Below, piece by piece: positions 11,480 to 25,166 of a stretch of 64,000 nt of DNA. Source of the DNA: Stomorhina lunata (taxonomy: Eukaryota > Arthropoda > Insecta > Diptera > Rhiniidae); the NCBI GenBank assembly GCA_933228675.1, contig OW121743.1, forward strand, positions 52,187,215 to 52,251,214, in the 5' to 3' direction. Each line of letters starts with the position of its first letter. Within the stretch, counting starts at the first letter, position 1. Below the pieces are notes generated by a model, which was not told where the DNA came from, did no database searches, and worked only from the letters and a program-made list of their open reading frames with translations. The position numbers were made by a program, and so were the translations under genes.

Positions 11480-14400
11480 TCTAAACAAAAATTTACTTTT
11501 AAAAGGAAATTTTCCAAAAATTTACTTTTTATAGGAATTTTTTTCAAAAATTTACTTTTTATAGGAAATTTTTCAAAAATTTACTTTTTATAGAAAATTT
11601 TCCAAAAATTTACTTTTTATAGGAAATTTTTCAAAAATTTACTTTTTATAGAAAATTTTTCAAAATTTAGTTTTTATAGGAAATTTTTCAAAAATTTACT
11701 TTTTATTTTTCAATTTTCCAATTTTTCAAAAATTTAATTCTTATAGGAAATTTTTCAAAAATTTACTTTTTATAGGAAATTTTTCAAAAATTTGCGTTTT
11801 AAAGGAAATTTTTCAAAAATTTGAGTTTTATAGGAAATTTTTCAAAAATTTTAGTTTTATAGGAAATTTTTCAAAAATTTGAGTTTTATAGAAAATTTTT
11901 CAAAAATTTACTTCTTATAGGAAACTTTTCAAAAATTTACTTTTTAAAGAAAATTTTTCAAAATTTTACTTTTTATAGGAAATTTTTCAAACATTTACTT
12001 TTTATAGGAATTTTTTTCAAAAATTAACTTTTTATAGGAATTTTTTTCAAAAATTTACTTTTTATAGGAATTTTTTTCAAAAATTAACTTTTTATAGGAA
12101 TTTTTTTCAAAAATTTACTTTTTATAGGAAATTTTTCAAAAATTTACTTTTTATAGGAAATTTTTCAAAAATTTACTTTTTATAGGAAATTTTTCAAAAA
12201 TTTACTTTTTATAGGAAATTTTTCAAAAATTTACTTTTTATAGGAAATTTTTCAAAAATTTACTTTTTATAGGAAATTATTCAAAAATTAATTTTTATAG
12301 GAAATTTTTCAAAAATTTACTTTTTATAGTAAATTTTTCAAAAATTTACTTTTTATATAAAATTTTTGAAAATTTAGTTTTTATAGGAAATTTTTAAAAA
12401 ATTTACGTTTCATAGGAAATTTTTCAAAAATTTACTTTTTATAGGAAATTTTTAAAAAATTTACTTATTATAGGAAATTTTTCAAAAATTTACTATTTTT
12501 ATAGGAAATTTTTCAAAAATTTACTATTTTTATAGGAAATTTTTCAAAAATTTACTATTTTTATAGGAAATTTTTCAAAAATTTACTATTTTTATAGGAA
12601 ATTTTTCAAAAATTTACTATTTTTATAGGAAATTTTTCAAAAATTTACTATTTTTATAGGAAATTTTTCAAAAATTTAATTTTTATAGGAAATTTTTCAA
12701 AAATTTAGTTTTTATAGGAAATTTTTCAAAAATTTACTTTTTATATGAAACTTTTCAAAAATTTCCTTTTTATAAAAAATTTTTCAAAAATTTACTTTTT
12801 ATAGGAAATTTTTCAAACATTTACTTTTTATATGAGTTTTTTTTTTCAAAAATTTGCTTTTTTTTTATAGGAATTTTTTTCAAAAATTTAGTTTTTATAG
12901 GAAATTTTTCAAAAATTTACTTTTTATAGGAAAGTTTTTCAAAATTTAGTTTTTATAGGAAATTTTTCAAAAATTTACGTTTTATAGGAAATTTTTCAAA
13001 AATTTTTCAAAAATTTACGTTTTATAGGAAATTTTTCAAAAATTTACTTTTTATAGGAAATTTTTCAAAAATTTACTATTTATAGGAAATTTTTCAAAAA
13101 TTTAAATTTTATAGAAATTTTTTCAAAAATTAGTTTTTATAGGAAATTTTTCAAAAATTTATTTTTTATAGGAAACTTTTCAAAAATCTACTTTTTATAA
13201 GAAATTTTTTAAAAACTTACTTTTTATATAAAATTTTTGAAAATTTAGTTTTTATAGGAAATTTTTAAAAAATTTACGTTTCATAGGAAATTTTTCAAAA
13301 ATTTACTTTTTATAGGAAATTTTTAAAAAATTTACTTATTATAGGAAATTTTTCAAAAATTTACTATTTTTATAGGAAATTTTTCAAAAATTTACTATTT
13401 TTATAGGAAATTTTTCAAAAATTTACTATTTTTATAGGAAATTTTTCAAAAATTTACTATTTTTATAGGAAATTTTTCAAAAATTTACTATTTTTATAGG
13501 AAATTTTTCAAAAATTTACTTTTTATATGAAACTTTTCAAAAATTTCCTTTTTATAAAAAATTTTTCAAAAATTTACTTTTTATAGGAAATTTTTCAAAC
13601 ATTTACTTTTTATATGAGTTTTTTTTTTCAAAAATTTGCTTTTTATAGGAATTTTTTTCAAAAATTTAGTTTTTATAGGAAATTTTTCAAAAATTTACTT
13701 TTTATAGGAAAGTTTTTCAAAATTTAGTTTTTATAGGAAATTTTTCAAAAATTTACGTTTTATAGGAAATTTTTTAAAAATTTACTTTTTATAGGAAATT
13801 TTTCAAAAATTTACTTTTTATAGGAAATTTTTTAAAAATTTGCGTTTTATAGGAAATTTTTCAAAAATTTGCGTTTTATAGGAAATTAAAATTTATAGGA
13901 AATTTTTCAAAAATTTACTTTTTATAGGAAATTTTTCAAAAATTTGCTTTTTATAAGAAATTTTTCAAAAATTTACTTTTTATAGGAAAATTTCCAAAAA
14001 TTTCCTTTTTAAAGGAAATTTTTCAAAAATTTACCTTTTATAGGAAATTTTCCAAAAATTTAGTTTTTATAGGAAATTTTTCAAAAATTTAGTTTTTATA
14101 GGATATTTTTCAAAAATTTAGTTTTTATAGGAAATTTTTCAAAAATTTACTTTTTATAGGAAATTTTTCAAAAATTTACTTTTTATAGGAAATTTTTCAA
14201 AAATTTACTTTTTATAGGAAATTTTTCAAAAATTTACTTTTTATAGGAAATTTTTCAAAAAATTACTTTTTATAGGAAATTATTCAAAAATTTGCGTTTT
14301 ATAGGAATTTTTTCGAAAATTTGCTTTTTATAGGAAATTTTTCAAACATTTACTTTTTATAGGAAATTTTTTAAAAATTTGCATTTTATAGGAAATTTTT

Positions 14401-14695
14401 CAAAAATTTGTGTTTTATAGGAAATTTTTCAAAAATTTGCGTTTTATAGGAAATTTTTCAAAAATTTACTTTTTATAGGAAATTTTTGAAAAAATTAATT
14501 TTTAAACGAAACATTTGAAAAATTTAATTTTTATAGGAAATTTTTCAAAAATTTATTTTTGATAGGAAATTTTTCAAAAATTTTCGTTTTATAGGAAATT
14601 TTTCTAAAATTTACTTTTTATAGGAATTTTTTCTAAAATTTAATTTTTATAGGAATTTTTTCGAAAATTTATTTTTTATAGGAATTTTGCTATGA
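11480..14695 (+). repeat. Satellite B array 2 (29- and 31-bp units, forward)
   Basis: Units read ataggaaatttttcaaaaat then ttacttttt. Spacing is 29 bp (for example ggaaa at 14188 and 14217). In blocks with the longer ttactattttt variant (about 12480-12660 and 13350-13510) spacing is 31 bp. All units contain the AAATTTTTCAAAAATTT inverted repeat. The array shows higher-order structure: the irregular run with tttacgtttcatagg recurs 871 bp apart (12405 and 13276). Confidence 0.95.
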
Positions 14696-15699
14696 AAAAT
14701 ATTTGTCAAAATTTTTTGAAAAAAAATTGTTCGATTTATTAGTTTTGAAAGTGGATTAAGTCCACGTAAGTGTGATGTGGTGTTAGAACGACATTAGAAA
14801 GAAAATACTATTGGGCGCTCACACTTTTTTTGGTATTGGCGTTACATTTACACACATAGGAAATTCAATGGCTCACGCTTCATGGTTAAATTATAGACTA
14901 AAGCGAATATTTTTAATAAAACCAGTGTTGCCAAAAAGAAATGTTAACTAAAAAATCAGCCTTAATAATGTAAGCAAAAAATTTCTTTGTAATATTATTA
15001 TTTGATTAGTTCATTCTATCAAATCATGTCGAATTACTTGTAACAAATCATTAATAATTGAAAAAAAAAATGCTGATAAAAATTGCAAAATCAAAACGTA
15101 AAAAAATGTCCATGGCGCCAGACTACAATTAAATTAAACAATTTATACATTTTTATAACTCAAGATAATTTATTACTATTTTTAACACATACAAATAAAA
15201 GTTCTTCTAATTGTAGTTCGGCTATGAAGTTATTTTATAAACAAAAAATTATAACTACAAAAATTTAAGGCTCTAAAGATGTGAAAGACTTTCCTACCAG
15301 CAAATAACCCTGTCTGGTTCTTTTTGCCATCGACAAAGTTTTTCTTAAGTTAAATTTACCAAAAAATAAAACCCAAATAATAAAACTTCTTTCTCCACTT
15401 ATGCGTTTACTTATTTAGGAAATTGCTCATGTGGTTCAAGACTAACAGTTGTTTAATACTTTAATTGTTGCAAGATTGCTTTCTTAATGTTGTTTGACAA
15501 TATCTCTTAAATGTTACACTTTAAACATTTTGGGTAATTTAGTATTAGGTGTGTTCCCTAAGAAATTCCCAAAAAAAAATTGCAAAGAAATATTTTTATA
15601 CGAATGCAAGTAGAATACTTATCTTAATGATTATTGGACCAAAAGAATACATACCTAAAACGAAAAGAACGATTTTGAATTAATATTTATATTAAAAAA
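14696..15699. other. Unique spacer between arrays 2 and 3
   Basis: Has somewhat more mixed composition than the arrays. The open frame at 15083-15268 shows no family resemblance. Nothing else recognised. Confidence 0.4.
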
Positions 15700-18600
15700 A
15701 TAGAATTTTTAAAAATTTCATATACAAATAAGAAATTTTTGAAAAATTTCCTATAAAAATAAGAAATTTTTGAAAAATTTCCTATAAAAATAAGAAATTT
15801 GAAAAATTTACTATAAAAATAAGAAATTTTTGAAAATTTACTATAAAAATAAGAAATTTTTGAAAATTTTCCTATAAAAATAAGAAATTTTTGAAAAATT
15901 TCCTATAAAAATAAGAAATTTTTGAAAAATTTCCTATAAAAGTAAGGAATTTTTTAAAAATTTCCTATAAAAATAAGAAATTTTTGAAAAATTTCCTATA
16001 AAAATAAGACATTTTTGAAAAGTTTCATATAAAAATAAGAAATTTTTGAAAAATTTCCTATAAAAATAAGAAATTTTTGAAAAATTTCCTATAAAAATAA
16101 GAAATTTTTGAAAAATTTCCTATAGAAATAAAAAATTTTTGAAAAATTTCCTATAAAAAAAAGAAATTTTTGAAAAATTTCCTATAAAAAAAAGAAATTT
16201 TTGAAAAATTTCCTATAAAAAAAAGAAATTTTTGAAAAATTTCCTATAAAAATAAGAAATTTTTGAAAAATTTCCTATAAAAATAAGAAATTTTTGAAAA
16301 ATTTACTATAAAAATAAGAAATTTTTGAAAATTTACTATAAAAATAAGAAATTTTTGAAAAATTTCCTATAAAAATAAGAAATTTTTGAAAAATTTCCTA
16401 TAAAAATAAGAAATTTTTGAAAAATTTCCTATAAAAGTAAGGAATTTTTTAAAAATTTCCTATAAAAATAAGAAATTTTTTAAAAATTTCCTATAAAAAT
16501 AAGAAATTTTTGAAAAATTTCCTATAAAAATAAGACATTTTTGAAAAGTTTCATATAAAAATAAGAAATTTTTGAAAAATTTCCTATAAAAATAAGAAAT
16601 TTTTGAAAAATTTCCCATAGAAATAAAAAATTTTTGAAAAATTTCCTATAAAAAAAAGAAATTTTTGAAAAATTTCCTATAAAAAAAATAAATTTTTGAA
16701 AAATTTCCTATAAAAATAAGAAATTTTTGAAAAATTTCCTATAAAAATAAGAAATTTTTGAATAATTTCCTATATAAAAAGAAATTTTTGAAAAAAATTC
16801 TTTAAAAAGAAGAAATTTTTGAAAAATGTTCATATAAAAATAAGACATTTTTGAAAAATTTCCTATAAAAATAAGAAATTTTTGAAAAATTTCCTATAAA
16901 AATAAGAAATTTTTGAAAAATTTCCTATAAAAATAAGAAATTTTTGAAAAATTTCCTATAAAAATAAGAAATTTTTGAAAAATTTCCTAAAAAAATAAGA
17001 AATTTTTGAAAAATTTCCTATAAAAATAAGAAATTTTTGAAAAATTTCTTATAAAAATAAGAAATTTTTGAAAAATTTCCTATAAAAATAAGAAATTTTT
17101 CAAAAATTTCCTATAAAAATAAGAAATTTTTCAAAAATTTCCTATAAAAATAAGAAATTTTTGAAAAATTTCCTATAAAAATAAGAAATTTTTGAAAATT
17201 TTCCTATAAAAATAAGAAATTTTTGAAAAATTTCCTATAAAAATAAGAAGTTTTTGAAAAATTTCCTATAAAAATAAGAAATTTTTGAAAAATTTTCGAT
17301 AAAAATAAGAAATTTTTGAAAAATTTCTATAAAAATAGGAAATTTTTGAAAATTTTCCTATAAAAATAAGAAAATTTTTCAAAAATTTCCTATAAAAATA
17401 AGAAATTTTTGAAAAATTTGCTATAAAATTAAGAAATTTTTGAAAAACTTTCTATAAAAATAAAATTTTTGAAAAATTTTCGATAAAAATAAGAAATTTT
17501 TGAAAAATTTTCGATAAAAATAAGAAATTTTTGAAAAATTTTCGATAAAAATAAGAAATTTTTGAAAAATTTCTATAAAAATAGGAAATTTTTGAAAAAT
17601 TTCTATAAAAATAGGAAATTTTTGAAAAATTTCCTATAAAAATAAGAAATTTTTGAAAATTTTCCTATAAAAATAAGAAATTTTTGAAAAATTTCCTATA
17701 AAAATAAGAAATTTTCGAAAAATTTCCTATAAAAATAAGAAATTTTTGAAAAATTTCCTATAAAAATAAGAAATTTTTGAAAAATTTCCAATAAAAATAA
17801 GAAATTTTTGAAAAATTTCCTATAAAAATAAGAAATTTTTGAAAAATTTCCTATAAAAATAAGAAATTTTTGAAAAATTTCCTATAAAAATAAGAAATTT
17901 TTGAAAAAATTCCTATAAAAATAAGAAATTTTTGAAAAATTTCTTATAAAAATAAGAAATTTTTAAAAAATTTCCTATTAAAATAAGAAATTTTTGAAAA
18001 ATTTCCTATTAAAATAAGAAATTTTTGAAAAATTTACTATAAAAATAAGAAATTTTTGAAAAATTTCCTATAAAAATAAGAAATTTTTGAAAAATTTTCG
18101 ATAAAAATAAGAATATTTTGAAAAATTTCTATAAAAATAGGAAATTTTTGAAAAATATCTATAAAAATAGGAAATTTTTGAAAAATATCTATAAAAATAG
18201 GAAATTTTTGAAAAATTTACTATAAAAATAAGAAATTTTTAAAAAATTTCTTATAAAAATATGAAGTTTTTAAAAAATTTCCTATAAAAATAAGAAATTT
18301 TTGAAAAATTTTCATATAAAACTAAGAAATTTTTAAAAAACTTCCTATAAAAATAAGAAATTTTTGAAAAATTTCCTATAAAAATAAGAAATTTTTGAAA
18401 AATTTTCATATAAAGATAAGAAATTTATAAAAAATTTCCTATAAAAACAAAAAATTTTTCAAAAATTTCTTATAAAAATATGAAATTTTTAAAAAAGTTC
18501 CTATAAAAATAAGAAATTTTTGAAAAATTTCCTATAAAAATAAGAAATATTTGAAAAATTTCCTATAAAAATAAGAAATTTTTGAAAAATTTCCTATAAA

Positions 18601-18988
18601 AATAAGAAATTTTTGAAAATTTTCCTATAACAATAAGAAATTTTTGAAAAATTTCCTATAAAAATAAAAATTTTTGAAAAATTTCTTATAAAAATATGAT
18701 ATTTTTGAAAAATTTCCTATAAAAATAAGAAAATTTTTAAAAATTTCCTATAAAAATAAGAAAGTTTTGAAAAATTTCCTATAAAAATAAGAAATTTTTG
18801 AAAAATTTCCAATAAAAATAAGAAATTTTTGAAAAATTTCCTATAAAAATAAGAAATTTTTGAAAAATTTCCTATAAAAATAAGAAATTTTTGAAAAATT
18901 TCTTATAAAAATAAGAAATTTTTGAAAAATTTTCTATAAAATAAGAAATTTTTGAAAAATATCCTATTTTTAAGAAATTTCAAATTTT
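15700..18988 (-). repeat. Satellite B array 3 (31-bp units, reverse)
   Basis: About a hundred units of aagaaatttttgaaaaattt plus cctataaaaat in the opposite orientation to array 2. Local higher-order repetition: the variant aagacatttttgaaaagttt recurs at 16006 and 16532, 526 bp apart, with matching neighbours. Variants ttctataaaaatagg and ttttcgataaaa form sub-blocks near 17300-17600 and 18100-18200. The right edge decays into caaattttcaattttcaaat. Confidence 0.95.
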
Positions 18989-20489
18989 CAATTTTCAAAT
19001 ATTTTTTCAAATTTCAAATAAGACAAAAAAAATTTTACTACTATAATATTATCGGATTTTGATATCAAAGCTTAATTCGGTTTAAAAGTTAACGAGATAT
19101 TGCCGTAACTACAACTTTAAACCAAGGCCCATCAAGAAAGAAGATTCTAACATATGTTTGTGGTTTAAGATGTGTTAGTTTAATGAGAATCTCAGAGTTG
19201 CTGACGTACTGTTATGTATATGAGAATATATGTCAAAAAGTCGATTGTCACTCGGCTTTTGAGAGCTAAGCTGAGGGTCCTGGCTTTAAACACATTTCGT
19301 AATTTTCTGTTATTCGGTTGTTGTCTTGGATAAGTATCTTTTATTAATGTCTGATTTCAAATTAAAATTTGTTAAATTTCAAAACTCTTTGCAAAAATTA
19401 ATCCGCTATTTTTAATCAGTGAACACAGCTATTGTTCAACTTGAAATGATTCTTTTTTTTACTTTTCTTTTTCTTTTATTATAGTTTATTATATTATTGT
19501 GTCATAGTTTTTTTTAAATCAGAGCAAGTTTAAGTTGTTTTTAGCTGGAAACTAAAGAAATCTTAAAAGAATAAAGACGCGAAACAAAAGAAATTAAATA
19601 TTTAAGAAGAGAAGTAGAATAAGTAACATAAAAAAGATTTAAGAAAATCTTATTGGAAATTATTATAACTGGGTTACTAAGAAAATGTAACGGTTATTAG
19701 ACGCTTGGTTTATTTTGAAAATTATGCCAATGAAGTCTTCAAAGAAAATATATAAGTAAAGTTATAATATGTAAAGAAATTATGTCATATGGATAGATTT
19801 AATAAATTAAAACAAATATTAAAGCAATTTATAAATTTTTAAAATTTCGAAATTTTGCATTCCATTACATAGTTTTTGGCCTATGGTTTTATACAAAATA
19901 CGACAGTTAAGTAAAAAATTTAGTTAGAAAACCATCAAAAGCTATGATATAATCAAATAACGCGCATTAGGATGACAAATTCGTAATTTAACTAATTTCA
20001 ATAAAATTTAATCTGACTATAGGAGAAATGGGGCAAATCTCTGTATTCGATTGATCGAAAACAAAAATCTTTAGCAAATATTTTGTAGCATACTTTAGGG
20101 ATGCTTAGTATTATTTCTTTTGCGAAATAGTCATCCAAATATATTGTTTTAGTTGCAAACACATGCAGTTTAAATAAAACTCTTTCAATATTTGGCATCT
20201 TTTGACAAATGAGTATAAAATAAGTTAACTTTATCTTCTTTACATATAAAAATTATAGCCACTTTTCATTGTAATTTTATAGCTCAAGAACGGGCTCACC
20301 TAACCAAACCAAATATTTAGACTTTTTTCGGTCAAGCCGCCCTTCATTTATCACATTTTTTGTAATAAATCAATTAGTAGTTTTTTACAGTTTGTAAAAT
20401 CTATGGAAATTTTTTATATTTATATAAAATATTGTAGTTTCCATGTATTGTATAAACCCTACTAATTATCTTCTTGTATATAAATAAAT
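18989..20489. other. AT-rich non-coding spacer
   Basis: No repeat family or exon recognised. The open frame 19998-20198 (minus) has no supporting features. Confidence 0.4.
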
Positions 20490-20855
20490 AGAATAGTAAA
20501 CTATGCAATTGATCATGTTATGATCTTTAGCAAAGTTGTTTCGCATGAGCCGACGAAGGTTTCTAAGTTTGAATGACCGATTTCCGCCAGATGGCGTCAT
20601 TGAAAATTACTTAAAATAAATTCAATCGTAAACCGTAAATTTGATCTTTAACAAAGTTGTTGCGCATGAACCGAAGAAGGTTTCTAAAATGGTTTGATTA
20701 ATTTCCGATAGATGGCGTCACTGAAAAGGATTAAACAATTTTTAATCAAAATGAATTGAATCGTATACTATGCATTTGATATGTCTTGATCGGACAAAAT
20801 CAATAAAATGACTCAAAATTTACTGGATATTTGTGAAATGTCTTTCCTTTATATA
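20490..20855 (+). repeat. Second copy of the ~125-bp-repeat element (2-3 units)
   Basis: Carries the same units as 1000-1660: gatctttagcaaagttgtt, gcatgagccgacgaaggttt and ccgccagatggcgtcatt (20583), then cgatagatggcgtcactg (20704), 121 bp apart. It ends in the same tail (cggacaaaatcaataaaa ... gaaatgtctttc). Shared ends with different unit numbers mark a mobile element with an expandable internal array. Confidence 0.65.
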
Positions 20856-21389
20856 TTTTAACAAAATTGGAACTGGTGATTTTTGAAGAGGTTGTAATAG
20901 TTAGTTAAAAATATCTTTAAAACGACTTGTCAAATTTTCTTGCAAAATACATAAAAAAGTTAAGAATGACATGGCCCTTAAGACTTGCTAATGCAAGTTT
21001 TTTGTATCTTCAACGGTTTTGGAGTTATTAACATTACAATGTGAAAAATATATTTTGTTTTGTGAAAAATCTAAAAAATTGTATTTTTTTTAAAGATTCC
21101 TAAAAAAATTTAGAATGGCAAAAAATTTACCATTTATTCTCGGTGATCGTAAAACTACGATTATTTTTAATAACATAAGCCTTATAATATGAATATCAAT
21201 CTATCGATTAGAAGTGATTTTATTATGGAAAATACAAAAATACCAAATTTTATCAAAAAAAAAAAAAAAAAAAAAAAAATGTCATATAAATCCTCTTATT
21301 TTCAAGCAAATAAGTAAAGTCCACAATTTTCATGAAGCTTTTATGAGATTTTGCTACAATGACACAGCCTGTTTAAAATAAGCAATATC
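20856..21389. other. Non-coding spacer with poly(A)
   Basis: Contains an A run at about 21258-21278. Nothing else recognised. Confidence 0.4.
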
Positions 21390-22200
21390 ATTAGGGTACC
21401 TCCCAAACAGATTATCAGATCCGGGATTATAGTTTTAAGTTTCTAAAAGCCACAAATTTTATATTATCTCTCTGAAATTCGGCACATACACTTTTTTTCG
21501 CATTGGGATCAATGGTAATAAAATTAGTCAAAATCGGTCTATATTTTTAGGTACCTCCCATAGGGCTCACTTTCCTAAATTAAAATTTTGGTGAAAAAAT
21601 TCAGTACTTTTTTATGAAATTTAGAAGAAAATAAATAAATATTGCTTTTATAAGCAATATTTATTTTATCTAACCAAATTTTGTTGAAATCGTTCTAACT
21701 TTTGGGTTACATTTCAAAGAATTTTAACTCCGGAATAGAGTTTCACGTTTCTCAAAGCCACAAATTTACATTTGTCTTTACAAAAATTTGGCAGGGAATT
21801 TTTTTTTGGCAGTGGAATCAACGCTATTAAAGTTGGTCAAAATCGGTATATTATTTCGGGGACATCCCATATGACTCATTTCCCGGAATTGAGGTTTTGG
21901 CTATAAATTGCTATATATTTTTATGAAATTTAGAGAAGTTATTGCTTATATAGACAAAAATCACTGTATTAAATTTTGGTTAAATCGGTCCATATTTGAC
22001 CATAGCTCCCATACAAGACCTTCTGAAAAAACCTTTAAATGCTTTGAAATTCACAAAATAACCTCCTATATCTGAAAATTATGACAATTTCATGTTTATT
22101 TTTTATACACTTAATTTCTGTATAAACGGTAATAAAGTTACTAAATTTCGAGAAAATCGGTCCACATTTGACCCTAGCTCCCATATAACCCCTAATTACA
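21390..22200 (+). mobile_element. DINE-1-like relic, partial and internally duplicated
   Basis: Shares with copy B the words ggtacctcccatagggctca, ttttatgaaattta, aaatcggtccatatttgacc, catagctcccatacaa and ggtccacatttgaccctagc. The block tacctcccata...gaaatttaga occurs twice (about 21540-21625 and 21850-21935). Both terminal hairpins are missing. Confidence 0.65.
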
Positions 22201-23694
22201 TAAATGGCTTAAATACAAAATTCAGTATTTTCGCTTAATTTACTTCATTCTTAATAAAATCACCATTTATTTATGGATTTTTAGGAAAAAGCTTATTGTA
22301 TTCGTAACATTCACAGTTTAAAGATTACGTAATCAAAATGATAGATTTTTGCCATCTTCGATTTATTATAAATTTAAAAAAAATAAAAAAATTTTAAATT
22401 TTTTATAGAAAATATTTTTTTGCCTTGAGGTGCAAATATCTTTGAATCCGTCAAACATGTAAAAAGAAGTTTAAAATCGACTTAAAGATAATTTTATTAA
22501 CTATTCTATTCTGTGATATTCAATAAAATCGATCAACTCTTTTCAAAAATAGCATAAAATCGATAAACCAAATAAATCGATAAATATGTACAAATTTTGT
22601 AAAACAATAAATAAAGACTCTATACCAATGTTGGGCAAAGATTCTGTGATTTTGTATTTTCCTAACCCTAGGGGTAGCAAAATACAAAATAAGAGAGAAT
22701 CAGAGAGACTTTGCCAAACATTGCTCTATACTATAAAGGCACTGAACTTCAATATATTGATTTGCCGTATGGTCGTTTTGAAAAGTCCCACAAAATAAAC
22801 AACTAATGAAGACGATTATCCAATGAGACAAAGCTGAACAGAAATGTCCTTTACATTGGTATACAAAACGTCTACTATTAGAACTAAAATGACTTAATTT
22901 TTACTCAAAAATCTGCTGAAATTTAACCTTGATCAAAATTTAATTCGTAAATTTGTATTTATTTTCCAATAAATTTATTTTATAAAAAATTTATTTAATT
23001 TTATATATAAAATACAAAACCTGTTAATAAACCGGCTTATTTTTTATTTTATCTGCTAAAATTTTATTGAGTTTTTGCTTTAATTGATTGAATTTTTAGA
23101 TGAAACTTTAAGCACATTTTTTTGTATTTGCAGGTATAGTCTCAAAAGTTAGAGCCAAGGGTCGGGGAAGGCCCTTTCTTATTTCAATATAGCTCATATT
23201 GACACTTACCTATCTTATCTATGTTTTTCTTTCCCAAGTTTTATATTCCACTTTTTTCTGTGGACTTCAAATGAATTATCGACTGCACATGTTTGTTTTT
23301 GTTATAGGGGCAAGATAATTGTTTTTCAGTTTTTTAAAGTATTTTCTGTTGTTTATTTGATTTTCCATTTGTTATTATTATTATTTTTATTTGTTGAACA
23401 ATTATTGTATTATTTTGTTGTCTAGAAACTTTGTATTTCTTTTCTTGAGTTTACGAATTTTTATTGACTTTCATTATTTGCTCTCGATATTTCATTTTTA
23501 TATTTTTTTTTTTAGCTAAAAGATGGCAGGGGGCACAGTGGGGCTAGCATTTAAAAAAGAATCAAAATATTTTTTTGATAAGATGCTCAAATTGTCGGTA
23601 ATATGGAAGTGTCAACTAAATACCATGGAAAATTTTCTGAGGACTCATGAAACTGTAATAATTTCAATAATTTCAATATTAGCGTTTTTAACCT
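22201..23694. other. AT-rich non-coding spacer
   Basis: No gene recognised. The open frame 22586-22798 (plus) has a mixed composition (MYKFCKTINKDSIPMLGKDS at its start), but no family, splice or codon evidence supports it. Confidence 0.4.
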
Positions 23695-23696
23695 TG

Positions 23697-24203
23697 TCTT
23701 AATTTACATTTTTCCTTATAACTTTCGCATAAAAGCAGAAAATTCTATCGTAAAGATAACTTTAGTTTCCTAAGATAACAATAAATATAAATTAGGAAGT
23801 TTTGTTTTGTAATCTCAATCCAATTTTTCGTAATCAGTGCTCAAAAACCCCAAAATTATTTTTGTCTAAATTCACATTTTTCCTTATAACTTTTGAATAA
23901 AAGCAGAAAATTCTATCGTGAAGCTAACTTTAGCTTTCTAATATAACAAGAAATATAAATTAGGAAGTTTTGTTTTATTTTCTCAATCAAATTTTTTTGT
24001 AAAAGGTGCTCAAAGTTCCCAAAATTATTTTTGTCAAAATTCACATTTTTCCTTATAACTTTAGCATAAAAGCAAAAAATTCTATCGTAAAGATAACTAT
24101 AGCTTTCCAACATAACAAGAAATATAAATTGGGAAGTTTTGTTTTATTTTCCCAATCCAATTTTTTGTAAAAGGTGCTCAAAGACCCTAAAATAATTTTT
24201 AAT
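23697..24203. repeat. 168-bp repeat, three tandem copies
   Basis: The word acatttttccttataact starts at 23706, 23874 and 24043 (steps of 168 and 169). Each copy continues with aaattctatcgtaaagataac, aaatataaattaggaagttt and gtgctcaaag. Copies differ at perhaps 10-15% of sites, so the triplication is not recent. Open frames on the minus strand here (23913-24298) follow the repeat and are not genes. Confidence 0.9.
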
Positions 24204-24336
24204 GCTATAATAAAAGAAATTTCATTTCTCAAATCTAAAAGCTTTAATATTTTGAATCTTGATAAATAGTCCGACAAAATGAAATTTTTTTTAGTCAATT
24301 TGTATGAATCTAGTATTGCGCTTCAATGCCTCTAAT

Positions 24337-25166
24337 TCACTTTTTTTGAATCAGCTTTAGTTTTCGAGATATAATTTTTTTTAAGAAAATTACGTAGTTA
24401 AGCGATTTATGGTAACGTAACTAATAAACGGTTCATTCTATTCAGTAAAAATAAAAAAAAATCGGCTACAATTAACTTTACTTGCATTCCATGAAGTAGT
24501 TTCGGAGATATCGCTCAACTTTGGATGAAACATTTTTTTTATAAATTTTTTTATTTTTCATAAATTCATAAAAAATGGAGAAGACAAGAAAGTATCCATT
24601 ATTTCGCTTCAGTCATATAGGGAAATATGTTACGCATATATCAAGCTATATCTTGTTAAAATCCTATATCATTAAAAGAAAATACGTTATACATACAACG
24701 AAAAATTTATTTTTTTCAAACTTTTCTAATTTTTTCAAACTTTTCTAATCCACGATGTAGTTTCACAAAATTTATAATAAAATCAATACTTTTGCGTCCA
24801 TATTATTAAGAAATATTGCATTTTATCCAGGATATATCTGCCTAAATAGGCTATAGAAAAATATTGAAACTTTTATTATTATCTCTATTTTTTAGGAATT
24901 TTTGAAAAACAAAAAAAAAAAAAATATTAAATAATATTTTTTTTTATTTTATTTTTTTCGTCATATGTATATTCGGCTATAACTCCAAAACTATTAAATA
25001 GAGTAAATAGTATGATAGGGCAGTGTGAAGGTAAGATTGTAGCTTAATTTTGATTTTTCTTTCCAGTTTATAGGTCCAACTGTTCTTAAGTTATGATACT
25101 CGAAATCGTGTAATTAATTAAAAAAAAAATTATATCTCGGAAACTACAGCAGATCCAAAAAAGTGA
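24337..25166. mobile_element. Possible foldback element, inverted ends of ~55 bp
   Basis: The left end (24337-24393) has cactttttttgaatcagc and cgagatataatttttttt. The right end (25109-25166) is its reverse complement at about 80% identity, with aattatatctcggaaacta and ccaaaaaagtg. About 715 bp of AT-rich non-coding DNA lies between. No transposase or target duplication is visible, so this may be an old MITE or chance duplication of a short repeat. Confidence 0.4.
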
